The position numbers were made by a program, and so were the translations under genes. DNA of 64,000 bases. It comes from Aquibium microcysteis. GTDB taxonomy: Bacteria; Pseudomonadota; Alphaproteobacteria; Rhizobiales; Rhizobiaceae. The stretch lies in assembly GCF_014495845.1 (NCBI RefSeq), contig NZ_CP061080.1, positions 1,105,001-1,169,000 of the forward strand, in the 5' to 3' direction. Below the pieces are notes generated by a model. It was not told where the DNA came from. It was given only the letters and a program-made list of their open reading frames with translations, and searched no databases. Below are positions 37,462 to 45,713 of the stretch, in pieces (position 1 is the first letter of the stretch; the number at the start of each line of letters is the position of its first letter).

Positions 37462-37480
37462 GTCGCAAACAGGCTGCGAC
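37462..37480. promoter_or_regulatory. Palindrome GTCGCA-N7-TGCGAC upstream of demethylase gene
   Basis: A perfect inverted repeat of six bases, GTCGCA (37462-37467) and TGCGAC (37475-37480), lies 58 bases ahead of the start at 37538. Similar GTCG and CGAC palindromes occur in the mtgB/corrinoid promoter at 53628-53698. It could be an operator of the GlxA-type AraC regulator at 41802 or of another betaine-responsive factor. This is inference from symmetry and recurrence. Confidence 0.4.
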
Positions 37481-37537
37481 GACACGGTCGCGGCGCAATA
37501 TAGTCCGCGCCAGACATGCATTGCGGAGCAGCGGACA

Positions 37538-40099
37538 ATGGCAGAGTTCCCGACCCGGGCGAAGGTCGTCATCATCGGTCTCGGCGGCATCGTGGGCGCC
37601 TCGGTGGCGCATCACCTGATCGAGCGCGGCTGGGACGACATCGTCGGCATCGACACCTCCGGCATCCCGACCGACATCGGCTCGACGGCGCACGCCTCGG
37701 ACTTCTGCTACACCACCAGCCATGACTTCCTGTCCGTCTGGACGACGCTCTACTCGATCGATTTCTACGAGAAGCTCGGCCACTACGAGCGCATCGGCGG
37801 TCTGGAGGTCGCCCGCGTCGGCGACGACACGCGCATGGACGAGATCCGGCGCAAGGTCGCATCGGCCAAGGCCTTCGGCACGCGGGCGCGGCTGATCGAG
37901 CCGGCCGAGATCAAGCAGAAGTTCCCGCTGATCGAGGAGAGCGTGGTGCAGGGCGGGCTGTGGGACCCTGATGCCGGCCTCGTCATCCCGCGCTCGCAGA
38001 CGGTGGCCGGAAAGCTGGTCGACGCCGGCGAGAAGAGCGGCAGGCTGAAGGCCTTCGCCAACACGCCGGCCACGGCGCTGAAGATCGAGAACGGCCGCAT
38101 CCGCGGCGTGGTGACGCCGCGCGGCACGATCGAGGCCGACCACGTGGTGGTCTGCGCGGGGCTGTGGGGCCGGCTAATCGCCGAGATGGCGGGCGAGGAC
38201 CTGCCGGTGATGCCGGTCGACCACCCGCTGACCTTCTTCGGCCCCTACACGGAATTCGCCGGCACCGGCAAGGAGATCGGCTATCCGCTGATGCGCGACC
38301 AGGGCAACTCGGCCTACATGCGCGACACCGGCGACCCGACGACCTCGGAAGGCGGCATGATCGAATGGGGCTATTACGAGGAGACGAACCCGCGCCTCTG
38401 CCACCCGCGCGACCTCTTGGAGAAGCACCAGGCCCGCCTGTCGCCCTCGCAGCGCGACCTCGACATGGAGCAGATCATCGCGCCGCTGGAGAAGGCGATC
38501 GAGCTGACGCCGATCCTGGCCGAGCTCGGCTATGACGAGCGCCGCTCCTTCAACGGCCTGCTGCAGGTCTCGGCCGCCGGCGGCGCCTCGGTGGGCGAAA
38601 GCCAGAAGGTGAGGGGCCTCTGGTACGCCGTCGGCATCTGGGTCAAGGACGGCCCGGGCTACGGCAAGCTGGTCGCCGACTGGATGACCGACGGGCGCAC
38701 GGAAATCGATCACGCCTCGATCGATTTCGCCCGCTTCTACCCGCACCAGCTGGAAGAGGGCTTCATCGAGGGCCGGTGCGGCGAGGCGGCGCAGAAGGTC
38801 TACAACCCTGCCGTCCACCCGCGCGAGCCCTACGCGACCGGTCGCAACGTCAAGCGCTCGCCGATGTACGAGCGCGAGGTCGAGCTCGGCGGCCATTTCA
38901 TGGAACTCGGCGGCTGGGAGCGTGCGCATGGCTACAAGGCCAACGAGCACCTGCTGGAGACGTACGGCGACCGCGTGCCGGTGCGGCAGAACGAGTGGGA
39001 CAACCGGCACTTCTGGCGCGTCTCCAATGCCGAGCATCTGGCAATGAGCGAGGATTGCGGCATCGTCAATCTCAGCCATTTCCACATGGTCGACATCGAA
39101 GGGCCGGACCATGTCGAACTGCTCGAATGGCTGTGTGCGGCGAAGATCGGCGGCGACGCCAACATCGGCAAGGGCATCTACACCCACTTCCTCGACGACG
39201 AGGGCATGGTGCGCGCCGACTTCACCGTCTTCCGCATGGAGGACCGCTGCCGCCTCGTGAACGGCGCCGACGCCGGCCCGCGCGATCTCTATTACATGAA
39301 GCGCGTGGCCGAGGATCGCGGCCTCGACGTCACCATCACCGACACCTCGGAAAAATACATCACCATCGGCATCTGGGGGCCGAATGCCCGCGCGACGCTG
39401 AAGAAGGCAGTCGCGGATCCGGCGGGCCTCGATCCCGAGAACTTCCCCTTCGCGGCCATCAAGCCGGTCGAGATCGCCGGCCGGTCCGTCACCGCCTTCC
39501 GCATCTCCTATGTCGGCGAGCAGGGCTGGGAACTGCACATGCGCTACGAGGACGGCCTCGCCGTCTGGGATGCGCTGCGGGCGACCGGCGTGATGGCCTT
39601 CGGCGTCGAGACCTACGCCAATTCGCGGCGCATGGAGAAGAGCCTGCGGCTTCAGAACGCCGACCTTCTGACCGAATACAACCTTATCGAGGCCGACCTC
39701 GCCCGCCCGAAGGTCAAGGAGGCGGATTTCCGCGGCAAGGCGAAGCACCTCGAATACAAGGCGCGGCCGCACCAGCCGGCCATGCTGTGCACGCTGGTGA
39801 TGACCGACAACGTCGATTCGAAGGGCGTCGCCCGCTATCCCGTCGGCTCGATGCCGGTGATGGATCCGGCGACCGGTGAGACGCTGGTCGACGACCTCGG
39901 CCGCCGCTCCTTCACCACTTCGGTCGCCTACGGCCCGACCATCGGAAAGAACATCGCGCTCGCTTATCTGCCGCACGCCTGGTGCGAGGTGGGCCGCCGG
40001 CTGCAGGTGGAGTATTTCGGCGAGACGTTCCCGGTGGAAGTCGCGGCGGTGGGGTATCGGCCGCTGTACGATCCGGAGAACGCGAAGCCGCGGAGCTGA
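37538..40099 (+). CDS. FAD-dependent oxidoreductase with GcvT domain (third demethylase-like protein)
   Basis: The 853-residue protein starts at ATG 37538. The flavin site is VVIIGLGGIVGASVAHHLIERG (split around residue 10-30), and STAHASDF replaces the WHAAG motif of the two copies at 3704 and 8825 while keeping the histidine. The C-terminal half is a GcvT-like domain (RISYVGEQGWELHMRYEDGL). It is therefore a more distant member of the dimethylglycine/sarcosine dehydrogenase group, and the substrate may differ. It is monocistronic, lying between the pentose-lipid operon and a DUF1194 gene. Confidence 0.86.
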   Translation: MAEFPTRAKVVIIGLGGIVGASVAHHLIERGWDDIVGIDTSGIPTDIGSTAHASDFCYTTSHDFLSVWTTLYSIDFYEKLGHYERIGGLEVARVGDDTRMDEIRRKVASAKAFGTRARLIEPAEIKQKFPLIEESVVQGGLWDPDAGLVIPRSQTVAGKLVDAGEKSGRLKAFANTPATALKIENGRIRGVVTPRGTIEADHVVVCAGLWGRLIAEMAGEDLPVMPVDHPLTFFGPYTEFAGTGKEIGYPLMRDQGNSAYMRDTGDPTTSEGGMIEWGYYEETNPRLCHPRDLLEKHQARLSPSQRDLDMEQIIAPLEKAIELTPILAELGYDERRSFNGLLQVSAAGGASVGESQKVRGLWYAVGIWVKDGPGYGKLVADWMTDGRTEIDHASIDFARFYPHQLEEGFIEGRCGEAAQKVYNPAVHPREPYATGRNVKRSPMYEREVELGGHFMELGGWERAHGYKANEHLLETYGDRVPVRQNEWDNRHFWRVSNAEHLAMSEDCGIVNLSHFHMVDIEGPDHVELLEWLCAAKIGGDANIGKGIYTHFLDDEGMVRADFTVFRMEDRCRLVNGADAGPRDLYYMKRVAEDRGLDVTITDTSEKYITIGIWGPNARATLKKAVADPAGLDPENFPFAAIKPVEIAGRSVTAFRISYVGEQGWELHMRYEDGLAVWDALRATGVMAFGVETYANSRRMEKSLRLQNADLLTEYNLIEADLARPKVKEADFRGKAKHLEYKARPHQPAMLCTLVMTDNVDSKGVARYPVGSMPVMDPATGETLVDDLGRRSFTTSVAYGPTIGKNIALAYLPHAWCEVGRRLQVEYFGETFPVEVAAVGYRPLYDPENAKPRS

Positions 40100-40114
40100 A
40101 CGGGGGCCGCGCCA

Positions 40115-40139
40115 CGCCGCGACGCGGCGGGTCCTTTTC
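40115..40139 (+). terminator. Hairpin followed by T-run after demethylase gene
   Basis: CGCCGC (40115-40120) and GCGGCG (40124-40129) form a tight stem with a GAC loop, followed by GGTCCTTTTC. The position 16 bases after the stop codon suits a Rho-independent terminator, although the T-run is short. Confidence 0.5.
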
Positions 40140-40234
40140 AGCAACCGGCGCAGGTCGCGCGAATGTGAAGGGCAGGGGCGTGCAATCTGCCCGCGCTCGC
40201 TTTCCCTCCGCGACGTTTCGCGTATCGTTGCGTC

Positions 40235-41119
40235 ATGTCCTCGCGCATCCTCCCCCTGGCGGCGGCGACACGCGGCTGCCGCATCCTCCTGCTGACCGGG
40301 CTTCTCGGCCTCTTGTCCGCCGCGCCGCTTTCGGCGCAGACCCATCCCGAGGACGACGAGGTCGTCGACGTCGAGCTGGTGCTGGCCGTCGACGTGTCGC
40401 TCTCGATGTCGCCCGGCGAACTCGCCATCCAGCGCGACGGCTATGCGGCAGCCCTCGTCCACGAAGAGGTGGTTCGGGCGATCCGGGACGGGGTGCACGG
40501 CAAGATCGCGGTGACCTATTTCGAGTGGGCGGGCGACTTCATGCAGCATGTCGTCGTGCCCTGGACCCGGATCTCCAGCGAGGCGGAAGCGCAGGCCTTC
40601 GTGGCGCAGATGACGGCGAACCCGCCGCAGAGCGCGCGCCGCACGTCGATCTCCGGCGCGCTCCTCTATGCCGACAAGCTCTTCGACGACAACGGCTTCC
40701 GCGGGCTGAAGCGGGTCATCGACGTGTCGGGCGACGGGCCGAACAACCAGGGCGAGCCGGTGGACCTGACGCGCGACGACATCATCGCCAAGGGGATCAC
40801 CATCAACGGCCTGCCGCTGATGACCAGCGGCGGCTTCGCGTCGAGCTTCGATGTGGACGACCTGGACGTCTACTACCAGAACTGCGTGATCGGCGGGCCG
40901 GGCGCCTTCGTCATCCCGGTGAACGACTGGGCGCAGTTTCCCGAGGCGATCCGGCGCAAGCTTGTGCTGGAGCTTGCCGGAGTGTCGCCCGCATGGCCCC
41001 CGCCTGCCGCGCCGACGGCGCAGGACCTGCCCGTGGTGCTGGCGCAGGCGACTCCCGGCTTCGACTGCCTGATCGGCGAGAAGATCTGGCAGAACCGCCA
41101 GCGCTACTGGGAGAACTGA
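40235..41119 (+). CDS. DUF1194-family secreted von Willebrand factor A protein
   Basis: The 294-residue protein starts at ATG 40235 and has a signal peptide ending near PLSAQT (residue 35). A vWA-like domain follows with the metal-binding DVSLSMS motif (Asp53, Ser55, Ser57), a Thr in RRTSISGAL and VIDVSGDGPNNQG as the later acidic site. The DUF1194 family is common in Alphaproteobacteria and has no fixed function. It is probably periplasmic and protein-binding. The C-terminus ends in NRQRYWEN. Confidence 0.86.
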   Translation: MSSRILPLAAATRGCRILLLTGLLGLLSAAPLSAQTHPEDDEVVDVELVLAVDVSLSMSPGELAIQRDGYAAALVHEEVVRAIRDGVHGKIAVTYFEWAGDFMQHVVVPWTRISSEAEAQAFVAQMTANPPQSARRTSISGALLYADKLFDDNGFRGLKRVIDVSGDGPNNQGEPVDLTRDDIIAKGITINGLPLMTSGGFASSFDVDDLDVYYQNCVIGGPGAFVIPVNDWAQFPEAIRRKLVLELAGVSPAWPPPAAPTAQDLPVVLAQATPGFDCLIGEKIWQNRQRYWEN

Positions 41120-41135
41120 TCGTTCGCCCTGCTTT

Positions 41136-41654
41136 TCAGGGCCCCGCGGGTCGGGGCTTTGCAGCAAGCGCGATTGCCAGGACCCGCGAGGTGGTGACGG
41201 ACGAGTCCGCCGAGATCTGCGCGATCGGCTCGTCCGGCGACGTGACCTTCAGCCCCCCACGCACCAGCGCGGCTTCGAGATCGGTCGCCGCCATGCCGAG
41301 GAGCGGCGCGAGCTGCGCCACGGTGCGGCTGGGCAGGAGCTGGATCAGCTGGCGCTCGGGCGGCGCTCCGGTGCTGCCGCCGATCATCGACGGCGCAGCG
41401 AAGGCGAGGGCGCCGGCCAGCGACGACGCCAGCGCGACACGCATCGGCGCACGCTTGAAATAGGCGAGGAAGGGCCGCCAGTTCTTCTGCAGGTGCAGGA
41501 CGAAGGGAACGACCAGCACCATCGACAGCCATTCATGCATGCCGGTGAAGGCCGCCCGCCCGACGCCGAAGAAGATCGCCACTCCGGAGACCAGCGAGAC
41601 GACGAACAGGCCGGTAACGAGGGGCGTGGCCCAGCGTGAGACGACGACGGACAT
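41136..41654 (-). CDS. DUF4405-like membrane protein
   Basis: The 172-residue protein starts at ATG 41654, chosen over an upstream frame extension because CCGGAG precedes it. The first 90 residues have three predicted membrane helices: WATPLVTGLFVVSLVSGVAI, HEWLSMVLVVPFVLHLQKNW and the VALASSLAGALAFAAPSMI region. Histidines in GMHEW and LHLQKNW could bind haem as in cytochrome b561-like DUF4405 proteins. The C-terminal part (RQLIQLLPSRTVAQLAPLLG) is soluble. It converges with the DUF1194 gene, 16 bases apart. Confidence 0.72.
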   Translation of the reverse strand: MSVVVSRWATPLVTGLFVVSLVSGVAIFFGVGRAAFTGMHEWLSMVLVVPFVLHLQKNWRPFLAYFKRAPMRVALASSLAGALAFAAPSMIGGSTGAPPERQLIQLLPSRTVAQLAPLLGMAATDLEAALVRGGLKVTSPDEPIAQISADSSVTTSRVLAIALAAKPRPAGP

Positions 41655-41801
41655 GGGGAACTCCGGTTTCTTCTGCGCCGGCGACACAGGCACCGGCGTG
41701 CGCCCGGGACACAAGCACCCGCGCCGACCGGTGGACGTTGATCTGAATCAAGCAGCCCGGGGGCCGACACCGATCGGTGCGATCGCCGCCGCAGCGGAGC
41801 G

Positions 41802-42806
41802 TCAGGCCGCCAGCATGTGCTTGCGGTCGGCGCGCTCCTGCTGCGGCGAGCGGGCGTAGAGCTCGCGGTAGCATTTCGAGAAATGCGAGGCCGAGACGAA
41901 GCCGCAGGCGACCGCCACTTCCACGACGGGCAGCGACGACTGGACGAGCAGGTGGCGGGCGCGGTCGAGGCGGATCTCGAGATAGTAGCGCGCCGGCGAG
42001 CGCCCCATCTCCTGGCGGAACAGCCGCTCGATCTGGCGCCGCGACAGGCCGACGCCGTCGGCGATCTCCACCAGCGACAACGGCTCGGCGAGATTTGCCT
42101 CCATCAGCTCGATGATGGCGAGCACCTTGGCGTTCTGGACGCCGAGGCGGGCGCGCAGCGGCAGGCGCTGGCGGTCCGTCGGGCTGCGCACGCGGTCGGT
42201 CAGCATCTGCTCGCAGACGCGGTTGACGATCGTCTCGTCGAAATCGTCGCCGATCAGCTTCAGCATCATGTCGAGCGAGGCGGTGCCGCCGGCACAGGTG
42301 TAGATGTTCTGGTCGACCTCGAAGAGGTCGGCGAAGACGTTGGCCTTCGGATATTTTTCCGAGAAGCCGGGAAGGTTTTCCCAGTGGATGGCGCAGCGCT
42401 TGTTTGAGAGCAGCCCGGCCGAGGCGAGCACGTGGGCGCCGGTGCACAGGCCGCCCACCGCCACGCCGCGATTGTACTCCTCGCGCAGCCAGGCGAAGAC
42501 CGACTTGTTGGCGTAGCTCTCGACGTTGATGCCCGAGCAGACGACGACCATCGACGGCCGGTCCGGACCGCCGAGCTTGCGCCGCTCGTCGTCGAGCGAG
42601 GTGTCGACGGCGCATTCGACGCCGTTGGAGGCCTTGACCGGCCGGCCGTCGGCGCTGGCCAGCCGCCACCGGTAGGCTTCGAAGCCCAGCATCCGGTTGG
42701 CGATGCGCAGCGGCTCGATGGCCGTCGCAAAGGCCACCATCGTGAAATCGGGCACGAGGAAGAAGACGATCGACCGCTTCAGGGATGACTTCGCGTTCAC
42801 GTGCAT
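41802..42806 (-). CDS. GlxA-family AraC regulator, GbdR-like
   Basis: The 334-residue protein starts at ATG 42806. The N-terminal 200 residues form a DJ-1/PfpI-like (GATase1) sensor domain with GLCTGAHVLASAGLL. The C-terminal 100 residues are an AraC DNA-binding domain (LVEIADGVGLSRRQIERLFRQ, then VACGFVSASHFSKCYRELY). Proteins of this class include GbdR and CdhR, which sense glycine betaine, dimethylglycine or carnitine and activate their catabolic genes. Given the sox, demethylase and mtgB loci around it, this is the best candidate for a pathway activator here. Confidence 0.85.
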   Translation of the reverse strand: MHVNAKSSLKRSIVFFLVPDFTMVAFATAIEPLRIANRMLGFEAYRWRLASADGRPVKASNGVECAVDTSLDDERRKLGGPDRPSMVVVCSGINVESYANKSVFAWLREEYNRGVAVGGLCTGAHVLASAGLLSNKRCAIHWENLPGFSEKYPKANVFADLFEVDQNIYTCAGGTASLDMMLKLIGDDFDETIVNRVCEQMLTDRVRSPTDRQRLPLRARLGVQNAKVLAIIELMEANLAEPLSLVEIADGVGLSRRQIERLFRQEMGRSPARYYLEIRLDRARHLLVQSSLPVVEVAVACGFVSASHFSKCYRELYARSPQQERADRKHMLAA

Positions 42807-42943
42807 GCCCCACGCAAATGGCTGTTCTTATTCTTCTACGACTGCATCGTCGTGACGAAGAAAGTGTCGTCCGGAAGCAAGGCTGCTGTCAACGGGCGAG
42901 GGGGCCCGCGCAAGCGAAATTGAACGCATCCCCGCACATGACG

Positions 42944-42971
42944 ACGCCCGCAGGGCAAAGCCTGCGGGCGT
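42944..42971 (-). terminator. Perfect 11-bp hairpin downstream of small gene
   Basis: ACGCCCGCAGG (42944-42954) and CCTGCGGGCGT (42961-42971) pair perfectly around a six-base loop. The hairpin lies 51 bases beyond the stop of the minus-strand small gene at 43022, and a clear U-tract is missing on either strand. It is probably a terminator or mRNA-end stabiliser for that gene. The 215-base gap 42807-43021 holds nothing else recognisable. Confidence 0.5.
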
Positions 42972-43021
42972 TCATTCGAAATCAGGACGGGCTCGGCCCG
43001 GCCATGGAGGACGGAGCCGTC

Positions 43022-43159
43022 TCAGCCGAGGGAATGTCCGAGGCGGGCGGCCGCCAGCGCGCCGGTCTGACCGGGCATCGTGCGCTGCAGGCGCTGGCGC
43101 TCCAGAGCGGTCGTCAGGTTGGACGGGCGGCGGGCGAACATGCGGGTGAGGAACTTCAT
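43022..43159 (-). CDS. Small basic protein of 45 residues
   Basis: The frame starts at ATG 43159 with GGAG about 9 bases upstream and ends at 43022. The sequence begins MKFLTRMFARRPSNLTTALE and is rich in Arg, with a helical, amphipathic look. It resembles small alphaproteobacterial proteins found near DUF1127 genes, but I cannot name a family. Support comes from the ribosome site, the AT-rich promoter-like region upstream (43290-43350) and the downstream hairpin. Confidence 0.55.
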   Translation of the reverse strand: MKFLTRMFARRPSNLTTALERQRLQRTMPGQTGALAAARLGHSLG

Positions 43160-43459
43160 CGATGCGTCTCCATGCTGTTTGACGGCTCGGCCTTCGCGCA
43201 TTGGAGTGGGGCGGCGCGTGATGCCCTCCATATAGGCTCTGCTGCCTGCTTCGGAGGCAGGAAATACGAAGCGCAAAGCACAAAAAGCGACATGGGCAAA
43301 GTAAGGCGCCGAGCGCAAAAACACCGATAAATCAACAATTTAATAGTAAAAATCGTGCCGCTATGCTTGCCGCTCAAATGCGTCATGCGAAAACGCCGTG
43401 TCGCAGAAGCGACGAAGCCGGCGGTGCATGGCCGCCGGCCGCCGCGGAAGCGTCACGGA
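43160..43459. other. AT-rich intergenic region, no gene seen
   Basis: This 300-base gap between two small minus-strand genes becomes strongly AT-rich at about 43315-43352 (ACACCGATAAATCAACAATT and onward), unusual for this genome. It is probably the promoter region of the 45-residue gene. There are no convincing reading frames or long repeats in it. Confidence 0.5.
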
Positions 43460-43639
43460 TCAGCGACCGAAATGATCTCGGGCGGGATGGCGGCCGATTT
43501 CCGCGGTGTAGCGGTCGGGCCATCCGATGTCCTTGCGGATTTCCGAGGGCAGCGCTGCAATCGCCCTCTCCGTGCGGGCGGCGCGGCGCCACCGGCGCCA
43601 ATGGCGCGCGAGCGCGCCGATGTCGGTCGGGATGGGCAT
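43460..43639 (-). CDS. DUF1127-family small protein
   Basis: The protein has 59 residues from ATG 43639 to the stop at 43460. An arginine-rich amphipathic segment (HWRRWRRAARTERAIAALP) precedes the characteristic core EIRKDIGWPDRYTAEI. DUF1127 proteins are small RNA- or metabolism-related factors in Alphaproteobacteria, often controlled by LysR-type or stress regulators. It is divergent from the LysR gene, with 115 bases between the starts. Confidence 0.82.
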   Translation of the reverse strand: MPIPTDIGALARHWRRWRRAARTERAIAALPSEIRKDIGWPDRYTAEIGRHPARDHFGR

Positions 43640-43754
43640 GTCAGTATCCTTTCGTGCCGATGTTGTGGACCGCTTGACTATCGGCCTGGCCTCGCATTCA
43701 ATCCAGCGAAATGAAATGAGCTTCTGAATCAGAAAAACTGAACGGAACCCTGCC

Positions 43755-44654
43755 GTGAACGCACCGCTGAACCACCCGCTGCCGCTGCTGGAACTGGACG
43801 TGCTGCGCACCTTCGTGGCGATCGCCGACACGGGCTCCTTCACGCTGGCGGCCAATGCGGTGTTCAGGACGCCGTCGGCGGTGTCGATGCAGATCAAGAA
43901 GCTGGAGGAGCAGCTCGGCCGCTCGCTGTTCAACCGCGACGCCCGCTCCGTCTCGCTGACGACCGACGGCGAGCTGCTGCTCGGCTATGCGCGCCGGCTC
44001 CTGTCGATCAACCGCGAGGCGGTGGCGAAGTTCATCGTCCCCGACATCACCGGCGTCGTGCGGCTGGGCTCGCCGGACGATTTCGGCGAACGCGTGCTGC
44101 CGATCGTGCTGAAGCGCTTCGCCCAGTCGCATCCCTCGATCGCCGTCGATGTGGTGATCGACCAGAGTTCGAACCTGCGGCGCCGGATGGAGGACCGCCG
44201 GCTGGACATCACGCTGATGACCTGCTCGCAGAAGTCGCGCGTGCCGGATGCCGAGGTTCTGCTGTCGGAGCCGATTGTCTGGGGCGGCGCCAGGGGCGGC
44301 TCGGCGCATCTGCGCGAGCCTCTGCCCGTGTCGCTGTGGGAGGAGGGCTGCGCCTGGCGGTCCAGCGCGCTGGAGGCGCTGGGGCGCGTCGGCCGCGACT
44401 ACCGCGTCGCCTACATGAGCGCGCACACCGCGGGGCAGCGCTCCGCCATCATCGCCGACCTCGCGGTGGCGCCGCTGCCGCGCTCCTTCGTCGGCGGCGA
44501 CGTGGTCGTGCTCGGCCCCGACAGCGGCCTGCCGGAGATCGGCACCTACGAGATCGCGATGCTGGTGGCCCCCGACGCGCCGGCGCCCGTGCTGGCGGCG
44601 GCCGACCACATCCGCGCCACCTTCGAGAGCTTCCGCGAGACCGGCCGGTTCTGA
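43755..44654 (+). CDS. LysR-family transcriptional regulator
   Basis: The 299-residue protein starts at GTG 43755. The N-terminal helix-turn-helix is clear (FVAIADTGSFTLAANAVF, then TPSAVSMQIKKLEEQLGRSLF). A periplasmic-binding-like effector domain follows (VRLGSPDDFGERVLPIVLKR). It resembles regulators of the LrhA or VtlR/LsrB group. In Brucella, VtlR controls small DUF1127 proteins, and here a DUF1127 gene is directly divergent. That link is by analogy only. Confidence 0.87.
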   Translation: MNAPLNHPLPLLELDVLRTFVAIADTGSFTLAANAVFRTPSAVSMQIKKLEEQLGRSLFNRDARSVSLTTDGELLLGYARRLLSINREAVAKFIVPDITGVVRLGSPDDFGERVLPIVLKRFAQSHPSIAVDVVIDQSSNLRRRMEDRRLDITLMTCSQKSRVPDAEVLLSEPIVWGGARGGSAHLREPLPVSLWEEGCAWRSSALEALGRVGRDYRVAYMSAHTAGQRSAIIADLAVAPLPRSFVGGDVVVLGPDSGLPEIGTYEIAMLVAPDAPAPVLAAADHIRATFESFRETGRF

Positions 44655-44700
44655 ATCGGCCGGCCGGCAGGCGGCCGCGCGGACCGCGCCGCCGAGGCGA

Positions 44701-45636
44701 TCAGGCGGCCGCGCCGGATCGCGGAGCCCTGGCCGATGTCGCCGCGAGATCCGTCACGAAGGACACCATCCTGTCGCGCGCGCGAAAAGCTTCGGGCATG
44801 TCGAGCAGCGGCCAGACGTGGTACAGCCCGGGCTCCTCCAGGATCTCGACCGGCACGCCGGCTGCGCGCGCCCGCGCGGCGAAGACATGCGTGTCGGGAT
44901 TGAGCAGGTCGCGGGTGCCCGTCAGCACGAGCACCGGCGCCAGCACCGACAGGTCGCCATGGACCGGGCTGATGCGCCAGTCTGCATGGTCGATGCCGCC
45001 GGCATAGAGCCGCGTGGCTTCCTCGGCCCCGGGCACGCCGAGCCAGGGATCGCGCTTCTCCACCTCGTATATTTCGGGATTGGCGAGCGACAGGTCGACC
45101 GGCGGCGAGATCAGGACGAGGCCGGCAGGCTTCGGCAGGCCCTCCCGTGCTGCCGTCATGGACAGGACCAGCGCCATGTTGCCGCCCGCCGAATCGCCCA
45201 TCAGGACGAGGTCGCGGGCAGCGGTGGTCGCCAGCACGTCGCGGTGCAGCGCCATGCACGCGCCGATGATGCGCTCCGCCTTCGCCTCCGGCGCCAGCGG
45301 GTAGATCGGCACGGTGATCTGAGCGGAGAGCCGCTCGGCCATTTCGGCGATCAGCTTCCAGTGATGCGCGGTGATCTCGAACAGGTAGGCGCCGCCGTGC
45401 AGGTAGACGATCCGCAGCCGCGAGGCGCCGGCTTTCGGCCGCACCTCATAGACCCTCATCCCGTCGACCGCGCGCTCGGCGATGTCCAGGCGCCGCGCGA
45501 TCGTCTGCGGCGGCCGGAAATCCTCGCTCGCGCGCGCCGCCTTCAGCCGGGCGTGCATGCCTTCCACCGAAGCGAAGGACTTCTTGCGCGTGTGCTTCAG
45601 CACGAAGGCGAAGAGACGGCTCTTGAAGCTCGGCAT
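44701..45636 (-). CDS. HSL-family alpha/beta hydrolase (esterase), copy 1
   Basis: The 311-residue protein starts at ATG 45636. Hormone-sensitive-lipase-type features are the oxyanion motif HGGAY (His80-Gly82), nucleophile Ser149 in GDSAGG, the acid in GTRDLLNPD and His in YHVWP. N-terminal KSRLFAFVLKHTRKK may form a short basic helix. It hydrolyses short acyl esters, and the natural substrate is unknown. It begins MPSFKSR and the upstream neighbour begins MPSLKSR, showing tandem duplication. Confidence 0.87.
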   Translation of the reverse strand: MPSFKSRLFAFVLKHTRKKSFASVEGMHARLKAARASEDFRPPQTIARRLDIAERAVDGMRVYEVRPKAGASRLRIVYLHGGAYLFEITAHHWKLIAEMAERLSAQITVPIYPLAPEAKAERIIGACMALHRDVLATTAARDLVLMGDSAGGNMALVLSMTAAREGLPKPAGLVLISPPVDLSLANPEIYEVEKRDPWLGVPGAEEATRLYAGGIDHADWRISPVHGDLSVLAPVLVLTGTRDLLNPDTHVFAARARAAGVPVEILEEPGLYHVWPLLDMPEAFRARDRMVSFVTDLAATSARAPRSGAAA

Positions 45637-45713
45637 GTCGGTTTCCCTGCCTGCGTGATCGGCCCCCGGAGGCCGGACCGGGCGGGGAGACTTGCCGCGA
45701 TCGGCAGACGCGG

